In this document: piece after piece, positions 43,901-54,947 of the stretch | Position numbering within the stretch: the first letter of the stretch is position 1 | Layout of the letters: every line of letters starts with the position of its first letter | NCBI RefSeq assembly: GCF_001659605.2 | Contig: NC_035164.2 | Span: 16,981,393 to 17,045,392, forward strand | Direction: 5' to 3' | Origin: Manihot esculenta | Taxonomy: Eukaryota > Streptophyta > Magnoliopsida > Malpighiales > Euphorbiaceae | Length of the DNA stretch: 64,000 nucleotides | The notes under the pieces: model-generated | Told to the model about the DNA's origin: nothing | Databases searched by the model: none | What the model saw: the letters and a program-made list of their open reading frames with translations, nothing else | Position numbers and translations under genes: made by a program

Positions 43901-45976
43901 GGGCTCTCTAACCTGACTGCTAAGCTCTCTCACATGAGCCAAATACCCCTGACATCCCCTCCTAAGCAACCTACGAGCCTGAAGAGCTGATATCAGACCT
44001 CTAGGTGTACCCCTCCTGTCTCCCCTGAAGACGACCTCTGACCCATCCTGACCTCTGAACCTGACTACCTTGTCCCTGCAGTCCAAGGTAGCACCATGGG
44101 TAGATAACCAGTCCATCCCTAGAATGACGTCAAAATCTGTCAAGTCTAGAACCACAAGGTCGGCGGACAAGCATCTTCCCTCAACAAACACAGGACTACA
44201 CTGGCAGACTGACTCTGCCACTGATGGATCACACTTGGATCCACTGACCCAGAGAGGACACTCTAACCCAGAGATCATCAACCCCAACCTCTCAACGGCT
44301 CTCGGAGCAATAAAAGAATGAGATGCACCAGGGTCCATCAAGGCATACACATCTGAACAACCAATGACTAAGTTACCTGCCACCACGGTGTTAGATGCAT
44401 CTGCCTCCTGCTGTGTCATTGTGAAGATCCGTGCTGGAGCTGATGGACCTTCACCTCTGAAACCCGCTGAAGAAGAGGCTGCCCCTCTCCCTCTACCTCT
44501 GCCACTGGCCTGAGTCGTGGCTGGAGTTGCTGGCTGCGCTACACTACCTGAAGCTGTCTGCTGGGACTGTGCCATCGAGGCTGCTCTTGGACATTCTCGA
44601 GACATATGCCCCTCCTGGCCACATCTGTAACAGGCTGTCGTCCCAAACCGACATACTCCCCTGTGCGGCTTACCACACCTTGCACAAACTGCATTATTCG
44701 CACCAGAGCTTGAACCACCTCCAAATCCTAGACTGGACTTAACCTTGTTCTAGAACTTGTTCTTCTTGGACTTCCTAGAGCCTCTGTCCCACTTTTTACT
44801 ACCTGAAGCTGCTGCACTCATAGAAGAAGAGCCTGGGGTCTTAGAACCAGAAGGTTGTGCCACTGACTGCTTGACTTTCCCCTCGATGATAGCACTAGCC
44901 TCCATCCTCCTAGCCATATCCACTATGGCATGGAAGCTCTCCCTATCTGTGGACTGAATCAAGGAGGAATACCTGGAGTGAAGTTTCATGATATACCTCC
45001 TTGACTTCTTCTGGTCTGTGTCAAGAGTTTGCCCTGCAAACGGCAACAGCTCCAAGAATCTGTCGGTGTACTCCTCTACACTCATTTCCTCTGTCTGCCT
45101 TAACTGTTCAAACTCAATCATCTTCAATTCTCTTGAACTGTCAGGAAAAGCCCATCCTGCAAATTCATTTGCAAACTCCTCCCATGATAGGCTGTCCAAC
45201 CTCGGGCTCACATAGTTCTTAAACCACTCACGGGCCTTTTTGCATTTTAATGTGAACCCAGACATCTAAATGGCTCTACTGTCATCTGCCCCTATCTCAT
45301 CTATAATCATTTTGACACTCTCAAGGTACACAAATGGGTCATCTCTGGTTTCAAACTGGGGAGCACCCAGCTTCATATAGTCGGTCATCTTGACCTTGCT
45401 TCCACCAGATGAGCTAGGCTTAGGCATATGGGTTGCTGGAACTATGGGTTCTACTGATGGTGGAGGAGGTGCAACATTTTTTGAGGTAGGGTTTGCTGGA
45501 TTTGGATGGTAAGGTGGGGGTGGATATATTGGGTATTGTGAATATGGTGGGTAGTAGGGTGGGTATGGTATCTGTGTGGGATAAGGGGTGAAGCTAGGGT
45601 AATCCGATGTACCTCCCATCGAATACCCGGGATTTTGTGAGAAGTGTGGGTAGTGGGGTGGCTGAACAAATCCCGAGGCCTGAGTGCCTCCTTGGGACTC
45701 TCCCATTCCCTCTTCTGACATGCTAACTCCCAGACTGCCATCCCTCCTCTGCTCTACATCCATATCAACCCCCATGTCTTATGACATTCCTCCCTGAACT
45801 GTTCCCCTCACTGATCTGCTTCTATCCAGATCCAGAGACCTTCTAGGGTCTCTTACTACTCTTTCTCTGCTAGACCTACTAGACATTGCCCTAGGCAATG
45901 TAGGAGGACGGGCGCTCATGCCCTCATCCTCAGGTGGCACTCCCGTCAATCGTGCAGATCAACGAGTTCCTCTCAT
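40991..45976 (-). pseudogene. Element C gag-pol polyprotein (six nonsense codons)
   Basis: One minus-strand frame of 1,662 codons from the shared gag methionine at 45976. Proline/tyrosine-rich gag N-region; capsid-like region ~45350-45030; zinc-knuckle motifs ~44690-44590; protease DPGAS ~44330; [11 protein letters not shown] 43333-43307; RNase H ~42890-42650; integrase ~42240-41700; chromodomain up to 40991. Stops: TGA 45959-45961 (codon 6), TAA 45779-45781, TAG 45266-45268, TAG 44750-44752, TAG 43730-43732, TAG 42848-42850. No frameshift was seen. The RNase H-integrase-chromodomain part from 42838 is a single open stretch of 615 codons. Confidence 0.9.
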
Positions 45977-46247
45977 CCTGTTTTCTAAAAAACAGTACAC
46001 ATCACATAAACGTTAGCATCATATGGTTCATGTGGGCACACATGAACCCGCATCACATACATATCGTTCATATCATAGCATTAATGCACATGTATATAAG
46101 CATGGCATTTCACATCATTATACAAGACAGGACTCCACATCCTATCCTAGTGGACATGATCTTTCCTATTGTGCTTGACCTTCTATAACATCTATGAGCC
46201 CAACACTCTAGGTCCGACCATATGAACCTAGGGCTCTGATACCATTC
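45977..46247 (-). other. Element C leader and PBS
   Basis: On + GGGCTCTGATACCATTC (46231-46247) is the reverse complement of the Met-tRNA type PBS, adjacent to the LTR. The leader before gag ends in a CAG-like acceptor (AAACAGGATG on the minus strand). Confidence 0.78.
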
Positions 46248-49200
46248 TGTAACGACCCGAAAATCGGACCGCTACCGGCGCTAGAATCCAGGTCGGCTTA
46301 AGGCCGCCGGGACCCGTAGCAAGCCTAACATGCATCCTGTGAACCTGTTTAATCCCATACATGATCAACAACATACATAAAATTTAAAACTTTTCTTTCA
46401 TTTATACACCAAACTCAACCTGTGCATGCACTGAACATAATCAAAATCATGATCCCTCTGTGGGATCTCATCAATGCCCCAATGGGCAATTACAACATAT
46501 GTTGAGTTGGTTTACATAAACATCATAAAGATCTAGGATCATGCATTAAAAGGGATACTTTATACATAGGTCAAGCACAACCTCTAATCCTCAATATCAT
46601 TACATTACATGACTATTCATAACTTTACATTTTATCATGTCCACATTCTATCTATTACATACAATTGACTTCAATACTCTTGCTGACCTCCTGGTCTACC
46701 CTGTACCTGCAAACCTGGGGAATTTGGGAGAGGGGTGAGCTACTAGAGCCCAGTGAGCAGAATAATAAAGCATTTAAAACACATGCTATCATGAAATGCA
46801 TCACATCACAACTAATCATATAAAGGATGAACTTGTCACCATTTAGCCCTCTACATATTCCAATCATGCCAGGGGCGTAGTGCAGGCCACACCTGGTCTT
46901 TCTCTTATACATAACATAACATACATAACCAATAGTGCCGGGGGCGTAGTGCAGGCCACATCCGGTCTTTCTCTTACATAGTGCCAGGGGCGTAGTGCAG
47001 GCCACACCTGGACTTCCATATCATATCATCACGTCATAACATATGAGGGCAAATGGATCATTCAACATTCATCCACATCAACAACATATTATGCAATGCA
47101 ACATATTCATGATGTAATACCCGGCTAGAGTCCGGCACCGGAATTCCTGTTGTCTGGTGGAATTCGGGGTGTCGGAAGTCTATTAAACAGGTAGGATTTA
47201 TGTTTTACTAAGTGGTGTGATTTTTGTTGATGTGTTACGGTTAATGGAAATGAGAGTTGACTTGAAATGACCTAAGGCAGTTGAGCCAAGTTCGGCCGCC
47301 GAAGGTAAGTTCGGCCGCCGAAAGTGTTCAAGGTTCGACTTCCGAAGGTAAGTTCGGCCCCCGAATGTTGCATGGTTTTGCATGCGATTGGGCAGCCGAA
47401 GCTGAGTTGGCTGGTCAGCTGAGTCATGTATTTTGACAGATGTTGGCCTCAGATTCTTGCCATGGAATAGGCCACGTCTCTTATGACTCATCTGTACATG
47501 TTTTGGTTGATCCCACAGAAGGTTGAGGTGTTTACAACGGTGTTGAAAGTTGAGAGAACTCAAGCTACGTTTTTGAGGTTTTGCGAGTTTGCAGAAGTTG
47601 ATCCGTTTCCCTTGTTCAGTACGTGCATCTTCCTGTGTACAGAGGTAAGGGAAGATCTAGAACCTGTTTATATGTTTTCTGAAGGTTTTATGGGGTTAAA
47701 GGAAAGAGATGCATGCGTAGGTTATTAATGGTAGTTTTGATGATTTATGCATGTATACATGTTTATGTGTTATGGTTGATTTGTTGTTTGGGGTTAGTAG
47801 ATAGTTTGGACCCCTGTAACCATATACATGAGTATATGTATGTTGAGGAGGTAGAGTTTGCATGATTTGAGAAGTTGAAGGGAAGAAGGAGATGGTTTGC
47901 CGTTGAAGCTGAGTTCTGGATGAACTCAGGCTCGGCAGCCGAACGTTCATTCGGCCGCCGAACCTCCTGCATGGTGGCTTGGTTGCCACAGCTTGCCCCC
48001 GAGTGTTTTTGCATGTTCGGCTCTGTTTGGGGGATTCGGCCGCCGAAGGTGCCGCCGAAGGTGCTTGAGTTTCGTCTCTGGAGAGGACATTCGGCCGCCG
48101 AACCTGCCGCCGAAAGTGTTCTGTCCAGCTTTTCTTTTGCTTGAGTTTTAGACTGAGATTAAGGGGTTTCTTGGGTAGGTTAATAGAGTTATTCTTAAGG
48201 TAGTTTGGTCCCTCATTTAAGTCTTTATGTGTTTATACAGACCAGAGGAACCAGAGAGAGCAGCAGTGAGTACTGCTCCAGAGGTTACTGAGCCTGCAGA
48301 GTTAGTCCAGAGCCAGAGGTGAGTGGAACTAAACTTAATTCTTTAAATTGAACAATGGAATGTTTCAGCATATTTCATGCATCATAACTGTGTAAATAGG
48401 TTGCTTGCATTAGTATCCACGAATATGTTGCATTGCATAGTTAATTGTTGGTGTGAGTAAATACTGAATGATCCAATAGTCTCTGAGCTAAGACCAGGAG
48501 CCTTTGACTACGCCCTGGCAGGTATAGTAAAGACCAGGAGCCTTTGACTACGCCCTGGCAATGGTAAGTACAGAGGTGTTATACACATATACATATATGA
48601 CAGGAAGACCAGGTGCTCGATTCTACGCCCTGGCACGGAAGTTACTGAGGCTATGTGGTGACAGGTTTACTCTTGATGTGGCTTGTCTGTGTTATGATGC
48701 ATTCCATGAGACCATATGTTATGACTGATTTTATTATTCTACTCACTGGGCTATAGAGCTCATCCCACTCCCTTAATCCCAAGTCTTGCAGGATTCAGTA
48801 TACAGTGTACAGAGGGAAAGTCCAGAAGAGTTCAGAAAGAGAAACTGAGACTTGTAATAGTTAGAGTGGACATGTATTTATAAAGAGCTGTATCAGTTGT
48901 ATATTCAGTTAGAATTGTGCTTGACTTAGTAATGTTAGTGTTGTAAATCTTTGGTTTATGTACATGATCTGTATATGTATATGTTTTACAGAGTATGTGA
49001 AAAACCAGGCTTAACAGGTATGAAATAACCTATCTAGAGCAAGCTCTAGTCAGGGGTACAGAGTACTGAGTACAGAGATAGTGCATGCACAGGTTAAGCC
49101 TTGGTACAGAGAAAAGAGTTTTTATTTTCACTGAAAATGTATGATCATGTATGAGATTTACAGGTACACAGAGAGTATTACAGGCTTGCTACGGGTTCTG

Positions 49201-50632
49201 GCGGCCTTAAGCCGACCTGAATCCTAGCGCCGGTGACGGTCCGTTTTGGGGTCGTTACACATGATTTCTAATGCAAACAACCTAAAATATCACATGGCAT
49301 CCGTGATGCATGAACATGCTCAAAACTGATTTATTTACTTGAAACATAAGGAGTTATTCTACTCACCTTTGGCTAGCTCTGACACTGACTGAAGCAACTG
49401 ACTCACTGCTGAGGTCCTCGGTTCCTCGGGTCCGAACCTACACAGGTGGACTCAAATGAGGGACCAAACAACTAGTACATAACTCTAAAAACATCCCCTA
49501 AAAACCCTCTAAAACTCCTCAAAACACCCATGCAAAAACATGCAAAGGAAGGCTGGACAGGGCACTTTCGGCGGCAGGTTTGGCGGCCGAAAGTCCCTCT
49601 AGAGCCGAAAGTCAGGCAGGTTCGGCGGCACCTTCGGCGGCCGAAACTCCCAGACAGAGACGAAAGTCTCCTTTCGGGGGCAAGCTTCGGCAGCCGAAGG
49701 CTGCTTTCACAAGCATGTTCGGCGGCCGAAAGTTCCTTCGGCTGCCGAACCTGGTTTCTCCTTTAGTGGCAGAAACTCAGCTCTTCTATGCATATATGCC
49801 TCCCTTTCCATCCAAACATGCATAAACCTATTCTACAACACACATACACAAGCATACAAGCTCCTAGGGGCTTCAACTATCTAAAACCCCATCTACAACA
49901 CATCAAACATGCATTTGCAAGCCACATTGTTCAAAAACACAACATAAACTCATAAACCTAACCATAAGCTAAACATGCATTCTACCCCATAGATCTTCAT
50001 AAAACTTACTTAAAACATGCAATGAGCTTAAGATCGGCTCTTACATCTTGAAGATCGAGAGAGAGACGACCTAATCTTGGAGATGGGAGATTTTCAACTT
50101 CCTTGGGTCTCCAAGCTCAAAACTTGCTCAAAACTTGCTCAAAACTTGAAAATCTTCAAAACAAGATGAAAACTTGTGAAAATCGTGAAAGATTTGAAGG
50201 AAGAACTCAAAGATTGGTGAGGGACGGCGGAGAGCTCACCTTGGCCGAAAATGGAGAGAAAAGCTCGCCCGTTTTCGGCTAAGGGACCCTTTTATAGTGG
50301 CTGGCTAGGCCACGTTCGGGGGCCGAACGTGCCTCCGCATGCATGCCATGTTCGGCGGCCGAACTTGAGGATCGGCAGCCGAACCTGGACTTCCCTCACT
50401 TATGCCTTCGGGGGCCTAAGGCACACCCGAAATGCCTGCATGTTCGGCCGCCGAACCTGGGTTTTCCTCCAAGGTTGTTTTCATGCAAAAACTCATTTCC
50501 TTTTTACTTAAAATCATGAAATACATTAAAACATTTTAAGAAAACATGTTTCTACCCTACTAGAGGCTTCTGACATCCGAGATTCCACCGGACGGTAGGA
50601 ATTCCGATACCGGAGTCTAGCCGGGTATTACA
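46248..50632 (-). repeat. Element C 5' LTR, interrupted by solo LTR D
   Basis: LTR parts are 46248-47112 and 49265-50632. They are very similar to 38624-40882. TATA (reverse) at 50290-50296. CCGAA cassettes at about 49564-49750 and 50312-50460. The three hairpin repeats are near 46868-47011. ORFs such as 49530-49766 are frames through the CCGAA palindromes, not genes. Confidence 0.9.
47113..49259 (+). mobile_element. Solo Tekay-type LTR D
   Basis: 2,147 bp from TGTAATACCCGG to GGGGTCGTTACA, flanked by a perfect CATGA duplication (47108-47112, 49260-49264) inside C's 5' LTR. There is no internal region, so it is the product of recombination between the two LTRs of an inserted element. It has CCGAA motifs (47290-47410, 47930-48115) and hairpin repeats (~48493-48520, 48533-48560, 48606-48634). 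The canonical TATA segment of its relatives is not recognisable (its U3 differs after about 47400). Confidence 0.92.
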
Positions 50633-50954
50633 CTAAATATCAATGATGAATCCCAACAACTGAAGTGGATCCAATTCTTTAACCAGAGTTTTTCTCATAT
50701 TTGAATTCCTTTACTTTAATTATATGCTTTATTTTATTGCTTTCAGTATTAGTTTAATTTAATCAATCTCAAAACTCTCCCTTTTTATTTTACTTTCAGT
50801 TTATTTACTTCCAGTTTGTTCGCTTGGTCTTGATAAGGAAAATATATAAGTATCAATTCCCTGTGGATTCAATCCTTTTGCCACTATCTGTAGTTGTAAA
50901 ATTATTGATAATCAAAAAGGTTATTTTTGACTGGCTTCGACAACTGCACAGTCA
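50633..50954 (+). repeat. Element Z 5' LTR, last segment
   Basis: After the right CTAAA copy the LTR resumes and ends CACAGTCA. It matches the reverse complement of the start of the Z2 LTRs (54948-55260), for example TTGATAAGGAAAATA versus TATTTATCTTAATCAA-type sequence and the GGTTATTTTTGACTGG block. U5-like and noncoding. Confidence 0.8.
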
Positions 50955-51005
50955 AAAATTGGCGCCGTTGCCGAGGAACTTATTTAACTAATTTATTTTT
51001 CTTTC
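50955..51005 (+). other. Element Z primer-binding site
   Basis: TTGGCGCCGTTGCCGAGGA (from 50959) is complementary to the 3' end of plant Asp-tRNA except for one mismatch (A instead of G in the CCGGGGA part). This PBS type is common in Athila/Tat-group elements and differs from the Met-tRNA type used by all Tekay elements here. A short leader leads to the gag ATG at 51006. Confidence 0.78.
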
Positions 51006-53745
51006 ATGACCAGGACTGGATGCAAGGAAACTCTGCCTTACGATCTAGAAATTGAGCGTACAATCAAGCGACTTAGGAAGCAAGTCAATCCAAGGAACCA
51101 TGCCTCAAAGCCACCCTTAACAATGCTGCTGAACAATCACCTTCTGCACCTACTATCAAGACTGCTGTCTAAGAAACAGAACAATCTTGTCCCCTTGCTG
51201 CTGAAATCAAAGTTGAATCTGCTGTCAAACTTGTTGTTCCGAGAAACAGAACCAGCTGCTGTCTTTGCTGAATTTGAAGCTGAAAATGCTGAGGTAAGAG
51301 CTCCAAGGGCATAAGAAAGGACTCTTCATGAACTAGCAGTACCTGCGGATGATCAAGCACTATGGTGCATCACTTACCCGCCATTGACAGCCCCTTTTGA
51401 GCTCAAAATAGATTTGATACATCTACTACCTAAATTTAGAGGTTTGGAGAATGAAAATCCATATAAGCACTTGAAAGGATTTCACATAGTATGTTCATCC
51501 ATGAGGCTGCAAGGCATATCTGAAGAGCATGTAAAACTGAGAGCATTCCCATTCTCACTTGATGATTATGCCAAAGATTGGTTATTTTACCTACCACCCG
51601 ATTTAATCACTTCTTGGGATGGTATGATTAGAGCTTTTCTGAATAAATACTTCCCAACTTCTAAGGCCATAGGCATAAGAAGAGAGATAAGTGGCATTAA
51701 GCAAAAAGAAACTGAGGATTTGTATGATTATTGGAAAAGATTTAAGAGATTGTGCACAAGCTGTCCTCAACATGACATTTCAAATAAATCACTCATAGAA
51801 TTCTTCCATGGAGATTTGCTACCATTCGAAAGAAAATTCATTGATGTAGCATGTGGAGGTTCAATTGAAGATAGAACCCCTCAAGCAATCAGAGAGTTGA
51901 TTTCAATACTTGCAGCATCATCTAGACAATATGGAGGTGAAAAGCAACTGCAAAGAGGAGTCAATGAGGTAAGTACATCTGTTCTCACTTTTCAAATTTA
52001 TGAACTAACCTATGCTGTGAAAAGTCTTGTTATAAGTCAAGCTCAACAAGCTCAACAACTTCAGCGAGTAAGACCATGTGGGAGGTGCACATGTAAGACA
52101 CCCAATTGATCAATGTCCTACACTTCATGAGGATGACCAAAAGTAAATGCAATTGGAGAATTCAATAGCCAGCCAAGACATGATCCCTACTCTAACACCT
52201 ACAATCCAGGTTGAAGGGACCATCCAAACTTTAGCTATGCTAGGGCTAACAACCACCAAAACTATCAAAGAAGCCCAGCACCTCCAAGATCCAATTTGCA
52301 CCTTGAGGAGATGATGAAGATATTGAAAAAATTTTGTGCAAAGCCTCCAACAGCAGATGGGTCAAATAGCCACCTCAGTGATCAAGCTTGAATCCCAAGA
52401 TAAGTTACCTTTTCAAACTGAAACTAATCCCATGCAAAATGTAAGTGCTATCAGGTTAAGAAGTGGGAAAGAGCTTCAAGATGTCAAGGCTGATGATGGA
52501 AGTTCACAAGTGCCAAGACAAGCTGATGAAGAAAAACAGCCAAAAAACTGTCTGTCCAAATAGACTGTGCAAACAGCATCAGTACACCAGCAGAATACAA
52601 ATCAGCAAGTAAGTTTCAAGATTCCACCTCCCTTTCCAAAAAGGTTTGAAAAATCACAAAAAGAAAAAGAGATCCTTGACATCTTCAGGAAAGTGGAGAT
52701 CAACATACCTTTGCTAGATGCTGTGAAACAAATTCCCAAGTATGCAAAATTTTTGAAAGAACTGTGCACTAACCGCAAAAAGCTTGGTGAAAAGAAAAGT
52801 TAAGTGTGGGAGAAGTTGTGACAGCTGTCATAAAAAGAGAACTCCCAGCGAAGTGCAAAGATAAAGGGATGTTTGTTATCTCTTGCAAAATTAGTAATGT
52901 GGGCATCAAAAAGGCCATGTGTGACTTAGAAGCATCAATTAATGTTATGCCTCTTTCTATTTATAATTCTTTGAATGCAGGTGCACTGAAAGATACTAGA
53001 GTAGTCATTCAATTGGCTGACAGATCTATAGTATATTCAAAAGAAGTTCTAGAAGATGTTCTAGAAGATGTTCTAGTGCAAGTAGATCAACTTGTCTTTC
53101 CAGCAGATTTCTATATGATTGATATGGAGGAAGACAATAGCAACACTACTTCAAACATCCTACTTGGACAACCTTTCTGGAGCACAGCCAGAACTAAGAT
53201 AGATGTACATGATGGCATATTGACCATGGAATTTGAAGGGGAAGTAATAAAATTTAGTGTTTATGATGCTATGAAATATCTCCATGACATATCCCCTATT
53301 TATGGTTTAAATATCATTGATTGTTTGAGCCAGGAAGTTTTTGATATGAATCAAGATGATATGTTAAATAATGACTTTGGCAGGGAGGCTAGCCAGAAAG
53401 ATGAAGGAAACCAAAAAGAGCCAAAGCTGAAAGTAAAAGTCTGCTGCATTCAGCAGACAAACTACAACCAAACGCAGATAAACAGTGGACCACCCGTCCC
53501 ACTTCAAAAAGTGCAAGTCAGATCGCCCAAACCAAAGGAGCATACGGAGTCCAGCTCAGCCAGCCTCCCAACGCAAACAGGCACCTATCCGCCCAGACAG
53601 TAGACTGCAGGTCAGAAAATTTTAGAATTAGATCTGAAGCCTCTTCCTGAACACCTGAAATACATATACTTGGGAGCTGACAAGACACATCCAGTAATAG
53701 TGTCTAATCAATTAAGCCAACATGAAGAGGAAAGCCTCCTAAAAG
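51006..53745 (+). pseudogene. Element Z gag-protease remnant (Athila/Tat-like)
   Basis: Starts at ATG 51006 with TLPYDLEIERTIKRL, also recognisable in Z2. An in-frame TAA at 51312 precedes the gag core (51384-52109: FELKIDLIHLLPKF..., FPFSLDDYAKDWLFYLP, YWKRFKRLC). The CCHC knuckle is destroyed by a frameshift (~52075-52120), and further shifts and stops follow to 52336. Later pieces are 52336-52563 (SGKELQ), 52567-52803 (IPPPFPKRF, YAKFLKELC) and protease-like 52806-53603, whose active-site motif reads DLEAS instead of D-x-GAS. The region ends in the linker that normally leads into RT and is cut at 53745. AAGTGTGGGAGAA at 52802 resembles the family's polypurine motif. Confidence 0.78.
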
Positions 53746-54785
53746 TGTTAGTGTATATGCCCTAGGCCATTATCTTGGACCTTTTTGTATGTCGTTTTGG
53801 TTATTAATAAAAGAGGTTTTTATCATTATTATTTGTTTGCATGTTACATAATAGTGATTATCATCCCTGGTTACTTATTATTATGTTGATAATAATAAAA
53901 TATAGCTAGTATGATTATTGATTGATAATCATGAGATGATTATGTATATGTTGATATAATTCAATAATCATAGATACTTGTTAGAGAATAAAGTATTGGA
54001 TGGACCCGCGTTGAGATCACTACATGGGTTATTGTCATAAGTGAATCTCAAAGTAGTTATGTCTTAATCCTTTTACTTGAGATTGTCATAGTTTCCAACA
54101 TAAGGACTATTATGTTTTGACATAACCAAACATTGTCTTTAATCGGACAATCATAAAGGTTATGATTGAGCATAATAGAAATTATGTAGAGGATATTAAA
54201 CAATCAAGATAGGATTTGTCCCTTTCTTTGAGAGATCTTCTAGGCCCTTCGATAAGTGAGACTGAGAAATGCATGGCCGTGCTCAAATGAATTGATAGTA
54301 TGATCAATAATATTTGAATTTATCAGTCTACTTAGAGATCGAGAAATCATAAGTTTGAACATTATAAGTTTGACATTGACCATGACTTATGTTCAAACTA
54401 GATATCGTGTGACAAATGGATTAATACATGTTCTATTTATTAGGTTTTATCGGACTATTGATCCTCATATTAGTTGGGTAGTCATAATGTCTTACTAGAG
54501 GCCACTTATGACTTATGGGCCTTGTGGGACTGGACCTATTGCCAATTAATGTGAGCCTATTGGGTCACACACAAAAGAACGTTGTTGATGTGCTATGACA
54601 TATTAATGGGCTAAAAGCCCATTAATATAATTAATAATAATAAAGTGTTATTATTATTAATCATTAATATAATTAATAATAATAAAGTGTTATTATTATT
54701 AATAATATTATTTATTATTATGAGATAATAATATTTAAAAGATCTGCAAATCTATCTGTAACTGTTACAGATAAAAGACTCTATC
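53746..54785 (+). repeat. Copia-like LTR fragment (5' part)
   Basis: Begins TGTTAGTGTATATGCCCTAG inside the Z coding remnant and stays noncoding and AT-rich for about 1 kb. The opening and phrases such as ATGCATGGCCGTGCTCAAATG resemble LTRs of Ty1/copia or related large nonautonomous elements; this is recalled similarity, not a search. AAAAG (53741-53745) would be its left target site. No TG...CA right end was found: at about 54785 the sequence changes to Tekay LTR tail. It contains a strong palindromic block at 54602-54705. Confidence 0.5.
54602..54705. repeat. AT-rich palindromes in direct repeat
   Basis: ATTAATGGGCT...AGCCCATTAAT (54602-54626) forms one inverted repeat. Next, a 42-bp unit starting CATTAATATAATTAAT (54620 and 54662) is directly repeated, and each unit holds the inverted repeat ATTAATAATAATAA / TTATTATTATTAAT with a 4-base loop. 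Confidence 0.8.
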
Positions 54786-54886
54786 ACAGGTTTACAGGTT
54801 GTATGTCAGGCTTGCTACGGGTCCCGGCGGCCTTAAGCCGATCTGGATCCTAGCGCCGGTAGCGGTCCGATTTTCGGGTCGTTACA
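54786..54886 (+). repeat. Element E 5' LTR tail
   Basis: CAGGCTTGCTACGGGTCCCGGCGGCCTTAAG-type sequence ending GGGTCGTTACA, like the terminus of C's LTR. The rest of the LTR (about 2.1 kb in relatives) is absent. Confidence 0.85.
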
Positions 54887-54947
54887 GAATGGTATCAGAG
54901 CCCTAGGTTCATATGGTCGGACCTAGAGTGTCGGGCTCATAGATGTT
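54887..54947 (+). other. Element E PBS and leader, part 1
   Basis: GAATGGTATCAGAGCCC matches C's PBS. The leader stops at ATGTT (54943-54947), the left target-site duplication of Z2. Confidence 0.83.

Larger units (their letters stand above)
38624..50632 (-). mobile_element. Tekay-type element C, complete, minus strand, containing solo LTR D
   Basis: 12,009 bp flanked by a perfect CTAAA duplication (38619-38623, 50633-50637). On the minus strand: 5' LTR 50632-46248 (interrupted by D), PBS ~46247-46230, gag-pol 45976-40991, PPT, 3' LTR 40882-38624. Without D and its extra duplication the right LTR is about 2,233 bp, against 2,259 bp for the left. The polyprotein is closest to that of E among the elements here. 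It inserted into Z's LTR in opposite orientation to B. Confidence 0.92.
27930..53745 (+). mobile_element. Element Z: Athila/Tat-like (OTA) Ty3 element, split by B and C, 3' part missing
   Basis: The 5' LTR is in three pieces (27930-28443, 38031-38623, 50638-50954; about 1.42 kb joined). Then come an Asp-tRNA type PBS (50959), a decayed gag and protease (51006-~53600), and the first codons of the RT region. A copia-like LTR cuts it at 53746. The orientation is +, opposite to its relative Z2. Assignment to the Athila/Tat group rests on the gag pattern (FELK..., FPFSL..AKDWL.YLP, YWKRFKRLC) and the PBS type. No RT or integrase is left for finer placement. Confidence 0.75.

Noticed and set aside
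45934..46188. + strand ORF opposite C's gag start and leader
   Set aside because: Antisense to a clearly assigned gag-pol and its leader; no independent support.
50633..50954. Host sequence flanking element C
   Set aside because: It continues Z's LTR exactly across the CTAAA duplication and leads into an Asp-tRNA type PBS.
53746..54785. Host intergenic or promoter sequence
   Set aside because: TG start right after a plausible 5-bp target site and LTR-like composition favour an LTR fragment, although this remains uncertain.
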